NCBI RefSeq assembly: GCF_002355335.1
Contig: NZ_AP014946.1
Location: 2,371,501-2,435,500, forward strand
Source of the DNA: Variibacter gotjawalensis
GTDB taxonomy: Bacteria; Pseudomonadota; Alphaproteobacteria; Rhizobiales; Xanthobacteraceae
Reading direction: 5' to 3'
DNA length: 64,000 nucleotides
Shown: one piece after another, positions 45,544 through 54,722 of the stretch
How positions within the stretch are numbered: the first letter of the stretch is position 1
Layout: each line of letters starts with the position of its first letter
Position numbers and translations under genes: made by a program
Notes under the pieces: model-generated
Seen by the model: only the letters and a program-made list of their open reading frames with translations
What the model was told of the DNA's origin: nothing
Database searches by the model: none

Positions 45544-45558
45544 TTTTGCATTCAAAAT
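45543..45558. promoter_or_regulatory. Operator-like palindrome, copy 2 (before the FAD/Fe-S dehydrogenase)
   Basis: Perfect inverted repeat ATTTTG-CATT-CAAAAT overlapping the gntR stop codon and 22 bases before the GTG start of the dehydrogenase. Same core as copy 1. Confidence 0.7.
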
Positions 45559-45580
45559 AGAAAAGCCCGGGGAGAGACAG

Positions 45581-48535
45581 GTGACGAGCGTGGTGCGGTC
45601 CGGATTGGAGCGGCGGCTGAAGGCCGAAATCACGGGCGACGTGCTGTTTTCGCCGTTTGACCGCGGGCGCTACGCGACCGACGCCTCGCACTATCAAATC
45701 ATGCCGGTCGGCGTCGTCGCGCCGAAAACGATGGCCGAGGCCGAACGCGCGCTCGATATCGCCAAGGCGGAGGGCGTCAGCGTTCTTCCGCGCGGTGGCG
45801 GCACGTCGCAGAGTGGTCAGACGGTCGGCGAGTCGCTCGTCATCGATTGCTCGAAGCACCTCAACCGCATCGTCGACCTCGACGTCACCGGCCGGCGCTG
45901 CGTCGTCGAACCCGGCATCGTGCTCGACGATCTCAACCGCCAGCTCAAGAAGCACGGCCTTTGGTATCCGGTCGACGTCTCGACCGCGTCGCGCGCGACC
46001 ATCGGCGGCATGACGGCGAACAACTCGTGCGGCGGCCGCTCGCTCCGCTACGGCACGATGCGCGACAACGTGCTCTCGATCGACGCGACGCTCGCCGACG
46101 GCACGCATGCAAGCTTCGGCCGCGTCGCGCCGGATCTTTCCGATCTCCCCGCGAATTCGCCGTTGCGACCGCTCGCGCGCGATCTCCTCGGCATCGCGGC
46201 GCGCGAGAAGGACGAGATTGCGGCGCGCTATCCGAAAGTGCAACGCCGCGTCGGCGGTTACAATCTTGATGCGCTGACGCCCGGCCACAACGACGTCAAC
46301 CTCGCGCACATTCTCGTCGGCTCCGAGGGCACGCTCGCTTTTACGCGCCAAGTCGAATTGAAGCTTTGGCCAGTGCTAGGACGCCGCGCGCTCGGCGTCT
46401 GCCACTTCGGCAGTTTCTACGAGGCGATGAACGCCGCGCAATATCTCGTGCGGCTCAAGCCCATCGCGGTCGAACTCGTCGACGCGACGATGATCGCACT
46501 CGCGCGCGAGATCGCGATGTTTCGCCCGACGCTGGAGAAGTTCGTGCGCGGCACGCCCGACGCCGTCCTGCTCGTCGAGTTCGACGACGGCGAAGAGGAA
46601 AATGCGCGCAAGCTCAAGATGCTGCACGAGGTGATGGGCGATCTCGGCTTCGGCTGGGATAAGTCCGGCGCAAAATGCGGCGGCGTTGTCGAGGTGCTCG
46701 ATCCGGCGCTGCAGGCCGCGATCGCAGATGTGCGCACCTCCGGCCTCAACATCATGATGTCGATGAAGGACGCGCGAAAGCCGGTGTCATTTGTCGAAGA
46801 TTGTGCGGTGCCGCTCGAGCATCTTGCCGACTACACGTCGCGCCTCACCGAAGTGTTCGAGCGGAACGGCACGCGCGGCACGTGGTACGCGCATGCGTCT
46901 GTTGGCTGCCTCCACGTCCGCCCGGTGCTCAATCTGCGACTCGAGAAAGACGTCAAAGCGATGCGCGCCATCGCGGAAGAAGCCTTCGACTTCGTGCGCG
47001 AATACAAGGGCTCGCATTCCGGAGAGCACGGCGACGGCCTCGTGCGCTCCGAATTTCACGAGAAGATGTTCGGCTCGCGTCTGACGCGCGCCTTCGAGGA
47101 TGTGAAGGCGCGCTTCGATCCCGAGACGATCTTCAATCCAGGTAAGATCGTTCACGCGCCGAAGTTCGATGACCGCACGAAGTTCCGTTACGGTCCGGAT
47201 TATCGCGGGCTGGAGATCGAAACCGAACTTGATTGGTCGGGCTATTCGGGAACCGGCGGCGGTTTCCAGGGCGCCGTCGAGATGTGCAACAACAACGGCG
47301 CCTGCCGCAAAGCCGAAGGCGGCGTTATGTGCCCGTCGTATCGGGTGACGCGCGACGAGCGCCATGTCACGCGCGGCCGCGCCAACACATTACGCCTTGC
47401 GGTGTCAGGCCAACTCGGACCGGACGCACTCGCCTCCGACGAGATGGCCGACACGATGAAGCTTTGCGTCTCGTGCAAAGCCTGCCGCCGCGAATGTCCG
47501 ACCGGCGTCGACATGGCGCGCATGAAGATCGAAGTCGCGTCCGCACGTGCGAAGAAGTACGGCTCGTCGCTCCGCGACAAGCTCGTCGGCTGGCTGCCGC
47601 GCTACGCGCCGGCCGCCGCAAAAGTGCCGTGGCTGCTGAACTTGCGCGACAAGCTACCTGGCGCCGCCGCGCTGTCCGAAGCGGTCGCGGGTTTCGCAGC
47701 GCGCCGCTCGTTGCCGGCGTGGCGTAGCGATATCTTCCGTGACGGTGCGCCGGTCGGTCCCGCCGATGGGCGCGAGGTCGTGCTGCTCGCCGACACGTTC
47801 AATCGCTACTTCGAGCCGGAAAATTTACGTGCCGCCGTCGATGTGCTGGTCGCGGCGGGTTGCCGTGTCCATGTTGCGAGCAGCGGTGCGAGCGAACGCC
47901 CGCTCTGTTGCGGCCGCACCTTCCTCTCGGTCGGCCGCGTCGACAAAGCGCGCGAAGAGGCAACACACGCACTCGCCGCGTTGGCTCCGTTCGCCACGCG
48001 CGGCGTGCCGATCCTCGGCCTCGAGCCGAGTTGCCTGTTCTCCTTCCGCGACGAAGTGCCGGCGATGTTCAAGAACGACGCCACGGCGCGCGCGCAGGCG
48101 GAAGCCGTCGGCCGCGTCGCCGTGCTGTTCGAAGAATTCCTGAGCGCCGAGCTCGCGGCCGGCACGCTTTCGCTGCCGCTGCAGCCTGTTGGCGGAAAAG
48201 CGCTGCTGCACGGCCATTGTCATCAGAAGGCATTCGGTGCATTGAGCGCCACCGAGAAACTTCTGCGCCAGGTGCCGGGTTTGAACGTCGAGACGATCGA
48301 GACAAGCTGTTGCGGCATGGCCGGTGCATTCGGCTACGGCGCCGACACGATCGACGCTTCGATCGCGATGGCGGAAGTCTCGCTGCTGCCGGCCGTGCGC
48401 GCGGCGGACGCCGACGCGATCGTCGTCGCCGATGGAACGTCATGCCGTCATCAGATCAAGGACGGAGCAGGGCGTGAGGCCGTGCATGCCGCGCGTGTTC
48501 TCGCGGCCAGCATCGGCAAGGGAGCGTTGACGTGA
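45581..48535 (+). CDS. FAD/(4Fe-4S) 2-hydroxyacid dehydrogenase (YdiJ/GlcD-GlcF-like fusion)
   Basis: A 984-residue flavoprotein oxidising a D-2-hydroxy acid (D-lactate, glycolate or D-2-hydroxyglutarate). The FAD-binding PCMH domain is at about 40-220 (PRGGGTSQSGQTVG, ATIGGMTANNSCGGRSLRYG), the FAD-oxidase C-terminal domain follows to about 555, then a 4Fe-4S region (CNNNGACRK...C and CVSCKACRRECPTG, about 565-645) and CCG-type cysteine motifs (LCCGRTF, GHCHQKA, SCCGMAG, about 770-920). The length matches YdiJ-like fusions. GTG start with GGAG upstream. Downstream esterase gene overlaps its stop. Confidence 0.9.
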   Translation: MTSVVRSGLERRLKAEITGDVLFSPFDRGRYATDASHYQIMPVGVVAPKTMAEAERALDIAKAEGVSVLPRGGGTSQSGQTVGESLVIDCSKHLNRIVDLDVTGRRCVVEPGIVLDDLNRQLKKHGLWYPVDVSTASRATIGGMTANNSCGGRSLRYGTMRDNVLSIDATLADGTHASFGRVAPDLSDLPANSPLRPLARDLLGIAAREKDEIAARYPKVQRRVGGYNLDALTPGHNDVNLAHILVGSEGTLAFTRQVELKLWPVLGRRALGVCHFGSFYEAMNAAQYLVRLKPIAVELVDATMIALAREIAMFRPTLEKFVRGTPDAVLLVEFDDGEEENARKLKMLHEVMGDLGFGWDKSGAKCGGVVEVLDPALQAAIADVRTSGLNIMMSMKDARKPVSFVEDCAVPLEHLADYTSRLTEVFERNGTRGTWYAHASVGCLHVRPVLNLRLEKDVKAMRAIAEEAFDFVREYKGSHSGEHGDGLVRSEFHEKMFGSRLTRAFEDVKARFDPETIFNPGKIVHAPKFDDRTKFRYGPDYRGLEIETELDWSGYSGTGGGFQGAVEMCNNNGACRKAEGGVMCPSYRVTRDERHVTRGRANTLRLAVSGQLGPDALASDEMADTMKLCVSCKACRRECPTGVDMARMKIEVASARAKKYGSSLRDKLVGWLPRYAPAAAKVPWLLNLRDKLPGAAALSEAVAGFAARRSLPAWRSDIFRDGAPVGPADGREVVLLADTFNRYFEPENLRAAVDVLVAAGCRVHVASSGASERPLCCGRTFLSVGRVDKAREEATHALAALAPFATRGVPILGLEPSCLFSFRDEVPAMFKNDATARAQAEAVGRVAVLFEEFLSAELAAGTLSLPLQPVGGKALLHGHCHQKAFGALSATEKLLRQVPGLNVETIETSCCGMAGAFGYGADTIDASIAMAEVSLLPAVRAADADAIVVADGTSCRHQIKDGAGREAVHAARVLAASIGKGALT

Positions 48536-49560
48536 CGTCACGCAGGGCCGCGCTGCAGCTCGCCGGTTCGGCCCTCGTCACTGCCGCTCTCGGCGCACCG
48601 CAGGCCGTTGCGCAGCGCGGAGATCTTGCGCCCGGTCCGACCAAGATCGACGTGAAGGCCGAACCACTGAGCGGCTTCGCAACACGTGACAGCGCGCGCA
48701 AGCGCTTCGGCGCGCTGGAGTTCCGCGGCGGTCTCGTTCTCACATCGGACGCGAAGGATTTCGGCGGCATCTCGTCGATCCGGGTCGAGAGGGACGGCAA
48801 GCGCTTTCTCGCCGTCACCGACAAGGGCCGCTGGTTGCGCGGGCGCATCGACTACCAGGGCGACAAACCCTCCGGCATTGCCGACGTCGAGATCGCGCCG
48901 ATCCTCGGCGCCGACGGCAAACCGATGCCGCGCCGCTATTACGACTCCGAGTCGCTCGCTGAGAGCGGCGGTACGGTTTGGGTCGGCTACGAGCGCGTGC
49001 ATCAGATCTTCCGCTTCGACTACGGCAAGCAGGGCCTGCTCGCGCGCGGTCAGCCAGTGCGCATGCCGCCCGAGACGAAGAAAATGCCGTCCAATAAGGG
49101 CATCGAGGGCCTCGTCGCGGTGCCACCCGGATTGCCGCTCGCCGGAACGCTCATCGCGTTGTCCGAGAAAGCGCTCGACGAGAACGGCAACATTCTCGGC
49201 TATCTGATCGGCGGAAAGTCGCCGGGCTCGTTCGCGATCAAGCGCATCGGCGAATTCGACATCACGGATGCGGCGCTTACGCCCGCCGGCGATCTTTTGA
49301 TTCTCGAACGCGCGTTCTCGTTTCTGCGCGGCGCCGGCATGCGCATCCGCCGCGTATCGCTTAGCGCCGTGCAGCCCGGCGCGCTGCTCGATGGCCCGGT
49401 GCTGATCGAGGCTGATTGGTCGTTCAACATCGACAACATGGAATGTTTGTCGGTGCATGCGGGCGACAAGGGCGAGACCGTGCTGACGATCGTCTCGGAC
49501 GATAACTTCTCGTCCTGGCAGCGCACGCTGCTGCTGCAGTTCACGCTGATTGAGCCGTAG
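48532..49560 (+). CDS. Secreted phytase-like esterase domain protein
   Basis: A 342-residue exported protein of the 'esterase-like activity of phytase' family (PF13449 type). TSRRAALQLAGSALV is a twin-arginine-like signal. The beta-propeller-like domain has GGISSIRVERDGKRFLAVTDKGRW, YDSESLAESGG and NIDNMECLSVH with conserved Asp/Glu residues for metal. GTG 48532 overlaps the dehydrogenase stop (GTGA), so the two are coupled; how an exported esterase helps 2-hydroxyacid metabolism is not clear. Substrate unknown. Confidence 0.8.
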   Translation: MTSRRAALQLAGSALVTAALGAPQAVAQRGDLAPGPTKIDVKAEPLSGFATRDSARKRFGALEFRGGLVLTSDAKDFGGISSIRVERDGKRFLAVTDKGRWLRGRIDYQGDKPSGIADVEIAPILGADGKPMPRRYYDSESLAESGGTVWVGYERVHQIFRFDYGKQGLLARGQPVRMPPETKKMPSNKGIEGLVAVPPGLPLAGTLIALSEKALDENGNILGYLIGGKSPGSFAIKRIGEFDITDAALTPAGDLLILERAFSFLRGAGMRIRRVSLSAVQPGALLDGPVLIEADWSFNIDNMECLSVHAGDKGETVLTIVSDDNFSSWQRTLLLQFTLIEP

Positions 49561-49567
49561 CGTATCT

Positions 49568-49680
49568 CGTCATTGCGAGGAGCGTCGAAGACGCGACGTG
49601 GCAATCCAGGAGTCGGGAATAAAGAGCTGGATTGCTTCGTCGGCGCGGCGCTTCGCGCAACGCGCCTTCTCGCAATGACG
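49568..49680. repeat. Dispersed palindromic repeat, family C
   Basis: Outer arms CGTCATTGCGAGGAGCG (49568-49584) and TTCTCGCAATGACG (49667-49680); inner arms GGCAATCCAG and CTGGATTGC. A type of repeat seen many times in Bradyrhizobium/Rhodopseudomonas genomes (general knowledge). Lies between convergent genes. Confidence 0.85.
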
Positions 49681-49710
49681 GCTGCAGCTTTCTTTCGCGT
49701 ATTACGCGTC

Positions 49711-50292
49711 TTAGCGGATCGTCATCGTGGTTTCGCCGATCTTCGGCTTAGCGGCGACCGGCGGCGGACCTTGCCGCTTCGGCTGATCGTCCTTGGCCGC
49801 AAGCACGAGACACCAGAACACTTTGTACTTTGAGTTCGGCGTGTGCACGGCCGCGATGCCCATATGCGTCACGCCTTTGCGCAGCATGTTCTCACGGTGC
49901 GACGGCGAGTCGCGCCAGCCCGAAAATGCTTCGGCGAGCGTGTGATAACCGCCGCCGACATTCTCGACTGCGAATTTCGCATCGAAGCCGGACGCGCGGA
50001 CGCGTTCGTTGAAATTCTTCTTACCGGAGAGATTGTGCTCGACTGCGCCGCGCGCAGCCATGTTGCGCGCATGCTCCTCGGCGATCTTCATCAGGCCCGC
50101 ATCGGTCTCGATTGGGTTGAGGCCGTTGTTGCGGCGGTATCCCGAGATCATCGATTGCGCAGTCAGCGGATCGACTTTGCCGCCCTTGGCGACCGAAGCA
50201 TAGAACTTCGGCTCGCTCGGCGGTGCGTTATCGGCAGCCGGGCACCCGCCCACCAGCGCAGCCATGAAGCCGCAAGACGCAAGAAAAATCAT
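49711..50292 (-). CDS. CAP (SCP/PR-1) domain lipoprotein
   Basis: A 193-residue secreted protein. The N terminus SCGFMAALVGGC has a lipobox-like LVGGC. The CAP domain carries NPIETDAGLMKIAEEHARNMA, VENVGGGYHTLAEAFSGWRDSPSHRENML and a third His/Glu region, the conserved His and Glu residues of the family. Bacterial CAP proteins are of unclear function; some bind lipids or are stress-linked. Monocistronic by context. Confidence 0.85.
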   Translation of the reverse strand: MIFLASCGFMAALVGGCPAADNAPPSEPKFYASVAKGGKVDPLTAQSMISGYRRNNGLNPIETDAGLMKIAEEHARNMAARGAVEHNLSGKKNFNERVRASGFDAKFAVENVGGGYHTLAEAFSGWRDSPSHRENMLRKGVTHMGIAAVHTPNSKYKVFWCLVLAAKDDQPKRQGPPPVAAKPKIGETTMTIR

Positions 50293-50392
50293 CGAAAATG
50301 CCCTGACGCGCGATGTGATTCGCTAGATCGCGTAGTGTCGTCCGAAAGTCATCCGATTTCGTAAACGCCGATCGTGCCCAAAGCGGGGCGCG

Positions 50393-52801
50393 TTACGCTT
50401 TCTCGTCCAGCGGCGGCTGCGGCGCGTTCCAGCCACCCGGCTTGAATTGCTGTTCGTACGGCGCGAACGGGATTTCGATACCCGCGGCGCGGAAGCGCTT
50501 GAAGATCGCAAGGTGGATGTCGCTCTTCACCGCAAGGCTGTTGTCGACGTTGGCGACCACGCATCGCAGTTCGAACTGCAGCGAATTGTCGCCGAACGAC
50601 ATGAAGAACGCACGCGGCGGCGGCGCCTGGACCACTTGCGGATGCTCGGTCGCAATCGCAAGCAGAATGTCGCGCACTTCTTCCGGGTCGCTGCGATAAG
50701 CGACGCCGACCTTCACGATGATGCGGCCCATCGTGTTCGAGTGCGTCCAGTTCTTCACCATGCCGGTGATGAGTTCCGAATTCGGAATGATCACGCTGGC
50801 GCGTTCGAACGTTTCGAGTTCGGTCGAGCGCACGCGGATGCGCCGTACCCAGCCTTCTTCGCCTTTCACGACGATCGAGTCGCCGACGCGGATCGGGCGT
50901 TCGGCAAGCAGGATCAAACCGGAGACGAAGTTCGACACGATCGCCTGCAGGCCAAAACCGATACCGACCGAGAGTGCGCCGGCAACGAAGGCGATCTTCT
51001 GCAGATCGATGCCGAGGCCCGCGAGCGCCATCGAGATCGCGATTATGACGCCGATGTAACCAAAGATCGTGCCGATCGAGAGCTGCAGGCTCGGCTCGAT
51101 CGCGGTGCGCGGCAGAAGATCGCGCTGCAGCCAGCGCTGCGCCGTCTTGGTCACGATGAGACCAACGACCAGCACCGCAATCGCCGTCACGATGGCGACG
51201 AACGAGATATTGATCTCGCCGATCTTGAAGCCGAGCGGGATGCTCTGCACCGAGTCGATGAGGTCCGCGGTCGAGACTTCCCACGGGCCGACGATCAGCA
51301 TCAGCGCGAGCAGAATGAGCAACGCGCGGATGCCCGCCGACAGCATGACGCCGACAACGCCGACATTGCGCGGGTTGACGCCGAGCATGCCGGCAATCTT
51401 GCGGCTGTGCGGCGTATCGGCGGCGAGCGTGTCGGTGAACAACGCGTCCGTCGCGACGAGCAGAAGATAGAGCGCGCCGAGCACGGCAGCGCCGACGATC
51501 GCGCGCAACGCGATGAACGCCCCGAGCGCCGAATAACCGGCGATCAGCGACATGATGCTGGCGACCGCGATGATCCAGATCGCGAGCCGCAGGCCCGGCG
51601 TTTTGACGAGGACTTGATCTTCGCCCTCCTGCGCGCGGAGACGCGAGAGGAGGTGCAGGAACAGGAACGAGATCGAAATCGCCAGGATCGCGTTGGTCGC
51701 GACAGTCAGGATCAGCGGGCCGTAGAGTGCGCGGTGCGTGAGCTGCGCGAAGATGATGATGCCGAAAGCGCGCGTCGCCCAGACCAGATGGTCGTGGAAC
51801 AGTTTCGCGGTCGGATCGTCCATATCGATGAGACGGCGTTCCGGCGCGTCCGGCGCGAACAAGCCGCGCGCAACGCCGCGGCCGAACGTCGCCGCGAAGA
51901 CTGCCGGGATCAGGCCTTTCGCGATTTCGCCGACGCGGTAGGGCAGGAGGCCGAACGCTTCGAGCACCAGCACCGCGACGATGACCGCGATCAGCGTGCG
52001 GCCGAATAGCCACGCGAAGACGAGCAGGCCGCGCCGTGCGCGCGCGAGCCGCGTCCCGCCTTGCGGGTTTGCGTCGAAATGCGGCACCCACCAGCGCGTG
52101 ATCGCGAAGAGCCCGCCAAGGACGGCGAGGATCACCACCAAGGCCGGCGCGATGCGCGAGATGCCGGCGCTGACGACGGTCTCGCGCCACGAGTCGAGCG
52201 CATAGCCGAGGCTGCGGAGTTCTTCGGGAACCGCATTCGCGGCCTCGACCCAGAAGTAAGGATCGAGAACGCTCGCCGAGCGCTGGAAAATCATGCGCGC
52301 GTAAATCGCGCGGCGGCGCTCGCTGATGCGGTCGTTGAGCTGATCGGTTTTCACTGAGAGGAGGCGCGCTTGCTTGAGCGCGCCGTCGACGATGCCGAAA
52401 TTCTGCGTCAGCTGTTCGCGTTCTTGCGTGACGGCGGCTTCTTCCGGCGGCGCATCTTTGGCCGGCGCGACGCCGAGCTGCTTCAGGCGCGCGTCGAGTT
52501 CGGCCAGTCGCGGCTCAAGTTCTTCGATGCGGGATCGCAGGCGTTCGCGGATCGAAACGATCTTCGCGCGATACTCGCTCAAGCGGTCGGTCTCGGCCTG
52601 CATCTGACCGGCCGAATGAACCGTCGCGGCTTCCGCCGAGAGCGCTGCCTCGATCTGGTCGAGTTCCGACTTCGCCTGTTCGAGCGCGGCGACTGCGGCC
52701 GGCGTCTCTTGCGCATGCGATGCCGGCACGCTGCCCAGCATCGCGAGGGCGAAGAAGAATAGCGCAAAGAGTTGCGTCGTTAGCGCGTTCCGATTCGGCA
52801 T
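50393..52801 (-). CDS. MscS-type mechanosensitive channel with DUF3772 N-terminal domain
   Basis: An 802-residue protein: signal peptide (1-30), periplasmic coiled coil (about 35-115) and DUF3772 (about 120-190), roughly 9-11 TM helices (about 205-600), then the pore and MscS beta/alpha domains (GIGFGLQAIVSNFVSGLILLAE and RPIRVGDSIVVKGEEGWV). C-terminal cytoplasmic domain ends PFAPYEQQFKPGGW. Opens under membrane tension to release solutes. It lies between the CAP gene and the HWE kinase without an evident operon. Confidence 0.92.
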   Translation of the reverse strand: MPNRNALTTQLFALFFFALAMLGSVPASHAQETPAAVAALEQAKSELDQIEAALSAEAATVHSAGQMQAETDRLSEYRAKIVSIRERLRSRIEELEPRLAELDARLKQLGVAPAKDAPPEEAAVTQEREQLTQNFGIVDGALKQARLLSVKTDQLNDRISERRRAIYARMIFQRSASVLDPYFWVEAANAVPEELRSLGYALDSWRETVVSAGISRIAPALVVILAVLGGLFAITRWWVPHFDANPQGGTRLARARRGLLVFAWLFGRTLIAVIVAVLVLEAFGLLPYRVGEIAKGLIPAVFAATFGRGVARGLFAPDAPERRLIDMDDPTAKLFHDHLVWATRAFGIIIFAQLTHRALYGPLILTVATNAILAISISFLFLHLLSRLRAQEGEDQVLVKTPGLRLAIWIIAVASIMSLIAGYSALGAFIALRAIVGAAVLGALYLLLVATDALFTDTLAADTPHSRKIAGMLGVNPRNVGVVGVMLSAGIRALLILLALMLIVGPWEVSTADLIDSVQSIPLGFKIGEINISFVAIVTAIAVLVVGLIVTKTAQRWLQRDLLPRTAIEPSLQLSIGTIFGYIGVIIAISMALAGLGIDLQKIAFVAGALSVGIGFGLQAIVSNFVSGLILLAERPIRVGDSIVVKGEEGWVRRIRVRSTELETFERASVIIPNSELITGMVKNWTHSNTMGRIIVKVGVAYRSDPEEVRDILLAIATEHPQVVQAPPPRAFFMSFGDNSLQFELRCVVANVDNSLAVKSDIHLAIFKRFRAAGIEIPFAPYEQQFKPGGWNAPQPPLDEKA

Positions 52802-52878
52802 ATATTCCGCAGGTGTTGTTGGGGTTTCGCCCTTTTAGCGCGGACGGCGCAGAGCGCAAAGGCGGAATGCAGGGCCGT

Positions 52879-54414
52879 CTAGAGTGTCGCGACGAATTGC
52901 GTGATCGGGATAATGGCCTGGAAGCGAGCGCCGCCTTCCGGGAACTCGAGCTTCACCTCAGCATCGAGCGATCGCGCGAGATGCCGTTCGATGACGGTCG
53001 AACCAAAGCCGCGGCGTGTCGGCATCTTCACGTTCGGCACGTTCTGCTCCTGCCACGTGAGCTCGATGCCGTGCCCTTCATCCGCCGGCATGCGCCGCCA
53101 CCGGATGTCGATGCGCCCCTGCGGAACCGAGAGCGCGCCGTATTTCACCGCGTTGGTCGCAAGCTCGTGCAGGCCGAGGCCGAGACCCTGCGCGGCTTCC
53201 GGCTTGAGCAGCACTGGCGGGCCATCGAAGGTCAACTGTGATTCGAAGCGATCGAGGTGGTGGCTGAGCTGCATGCGCACGAGTTCGTGCAGCGAGGCAC
53301 CGTGCCAGCTTTCTTGGACGAGCAGATCGTGCGACGTCGCGAGCGCCTGCAGGCGCGCCGAGAATTGATCGAGGAATGCTTCCGTCGAGCCGACGTGCCG
53401 TGCAGTCTGTCGCGCCATCGCTTGAATGACGGCGAGGAGGTTCTTCGAGCGATGCGTCAGCTCGCGCAGCAGCAATCGCAGATGCGCTTCGTTTTCCTTA
53501 CGATCCGTGATGTCGACGACGGCACCGGTTAGCCCGACCATGACGCCTTGGAGATCGCGCAACGGCTCGACGTGAAGATCGAACCAGCGCGTGTGGTCGT
53601 CGGACGCGACCTCGACTTCGCCCGACGACGACTCGCCGGTGTCCAGCGCCTCGCGCTTGATGCCCACGACCTTCTGCAGGCTCTCAGCCGGGATCACGCG
53701 CTCTTCGTCGCTGCCGACAATGTCGTCGGCCGGGCGTCCGAGGAAATCGTTGCTAATCGAGGTGTAACGGAGATTTTCGTCCTGCGTGAACACGGTGACG
53801 TTTGAGCCGCGCAGTGCTGTCTCGTAGCGCTGCACCGCCGTCCCGAGCTCTTCGGTCAGCCGCCGCTGCTCGCTTTCCAGTGTGCGCGTGCGCGAAATAT
53901 CGAGCGCCGCGCAAACGATGCCATCGACCGTCCCGTCCGGCGCGATGCGCGGGTCGATATGCAGCGACACCAGCGAGCTTCGATCGGGCAGGAGATAGTT
54001 CACTTCGTGGCTTGCCGGCTTACCGGTCTCGATCACCTTGCGCTTGAGGGCGATGATGAAATCGCGCTCCGTCGGCGGCAACATGTCCTCGTCGGTCTGC
54101 CCTTCGATCTGCGAACCGGACGATTGCGTGTCGGGATTGTAGGCCCAGGTGTAACGCAGGTCTTTATCTTGCTCGAACACGAAAGCGCGCACGCCACGCA
54201 GTGCCGTTTCGAAGCGCGCCGTCGCGTCGCTGAGTTCTTTCGTACGTTGTGCAACGCGCTCTTCGAGATTGCGGCGGACGGATTCGAGTTCGCCCAACGT
54301 CGCCTCGTGAGCCGCTACCTCGCGCCGCAACCGATCATTGATGTCCGCCAACTGCCGCGCATCGTCCGATGCGGGGGCTTGCGATTGCGATGCGGAAGTT
54401 GGCGGCGTTGTCAT
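52879..54414 (-). CDS. PAS-HWE sensor histidine kinase (candidate general-stress kinase)
   Basis: About 511 residues with no TM segment: a coiled coil (residues 20-65), two PAS domains (about 65-180 and 190-305), and an HWE kinase core: RELTHRSKNLLAVIQAMARQ with the phosphoacceptor His, N-box LHELATNAVKYGALS, W-x-E in LTWQEQN and a C-terminal glycine loop GFGSTVIERHL. HWE kinases phosphorylate PhyR in alphaproteobacteria; this one lies 1.2 kb from phyR, which makes it the obvious candidate. ATG 54414 is used because the longer frame to 54465 overlaps the near-consensus promoter. The actual signal is unknown. Confidence 0.85.
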   Translation of the reverse strand: MTTPPTSASQSQAPASDDARQLADINDRLRREVAAHEATLGELESVRRNLEERVAQRTKELSDATARFETALRGVRAFVFEQDKDLRYTWAYNPDTQSSGSQIEGQTDEDMLPPTERDFIIALKRKVIETGKPASHEVNYLLPDRSSLVSLHIDPRIAPDGTVDGIVCAALDISRTRTLESEQRRLTEELGTAVQRYETALRGSNVTVFTQDENLRYTSISNDFLGRPADDIVGSDEERVIPAESLQKVVGIKREALDTGESSSGEVEVASDDHTRWFDLHVEPLRDLQGVMVGLTGAVVDITDRKENEAHLRLLLRELTHRSKNLLAVIQAMARQTARHVGSTEAFLDQFSARLQALATSHDLLVQESWHGASLHELVRMQLSHHLDRFESQLTFDGPPVLLKPEAAQGLGLGLHELATNAVKYGALSVPQGRIDIRWRRMPADEGHGIELTWQEQNVPNVKMPTRRGFGSTVIERHLARSLDAEVKLEFPEGGARFQAIIPITQFVATL

Positions 54415-54451
54415 GATGCTCAGTTCATTACCCCATAGAGGGCGTCTGGTG

Positions 54452-54477
54452 AACGCCTCCTGCACCTATTTGTTTCC
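54452..54477 (-). promoter_or_regulatory. Near-consensus EcfG promoter of the HWE kinase
   Basis: On the minus strand GGAAA (54477-54473), 17 bases, CGTT (54455-54452); one mismatch from GGAAC-N16/17-CGTT. It sits about 40 bases upstream of the kinase ATG at 54414. Confidence 0.45.
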
Positions 54478-54518
54478 TCGTGAGAAAATCGCGTCGGCAC
54501 TGCGCTCGAAATTCACGC

Positions 54519-54544
54519 GGAACAAACCGCAAGGAATCGGCGTT
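54519..54544 (+). promoter_or_regulatory. EcfG-type promoter box, distal (before YqjD-like gene)
   Basis: GGAAC (54519-54523), 17 bases, CGTT (54541-54544): exact match to the general-stress consensus GGAAC-N16/17-CGTT. 178 bases upstream of the YqjD-like start; may be a second start site or fortuitous. Confidence 0.5.
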
Positions 54545-54665
54545 ATGCGCACAGACCGGTATCGATCCTTCCCCTCGTGATTGACCCGGTTGCGGGCGCG
54601 GCCGTGAAACATCGGCCGTGCCCATTTTCTTTGCCCATAGCGATACGGCAAATCTTCCTGGCGAT

Positions 54666-54691
54666 GGAACTCTGATCGACATCAACGCGTT
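54666..54691 (+). promoter_or_regulatory. EcfG-type promoter of the YqjD/YqjE-like pair
   Basis: GGAAC (54666-54670), 17 bases, CGTT (54688-54691), exact match to the EcfG consensus, 31 bases before the ATG at 54723. Points to a stress-induced operon of the two small membrane proteins. Confidence 0.75.
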
Positions 54692-54722
54692 ACCCGCACG
54701 ATCAGTCACGGGGAACATTATT

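Noticed and set aside
50447-52009. 520-codon open frame antisense to the MscS channel gene
   Set aside because: Arg/Asp-rich low-complexity translation typical of antisense high-GC frames; the minus-strand gene has a full set of motifs.
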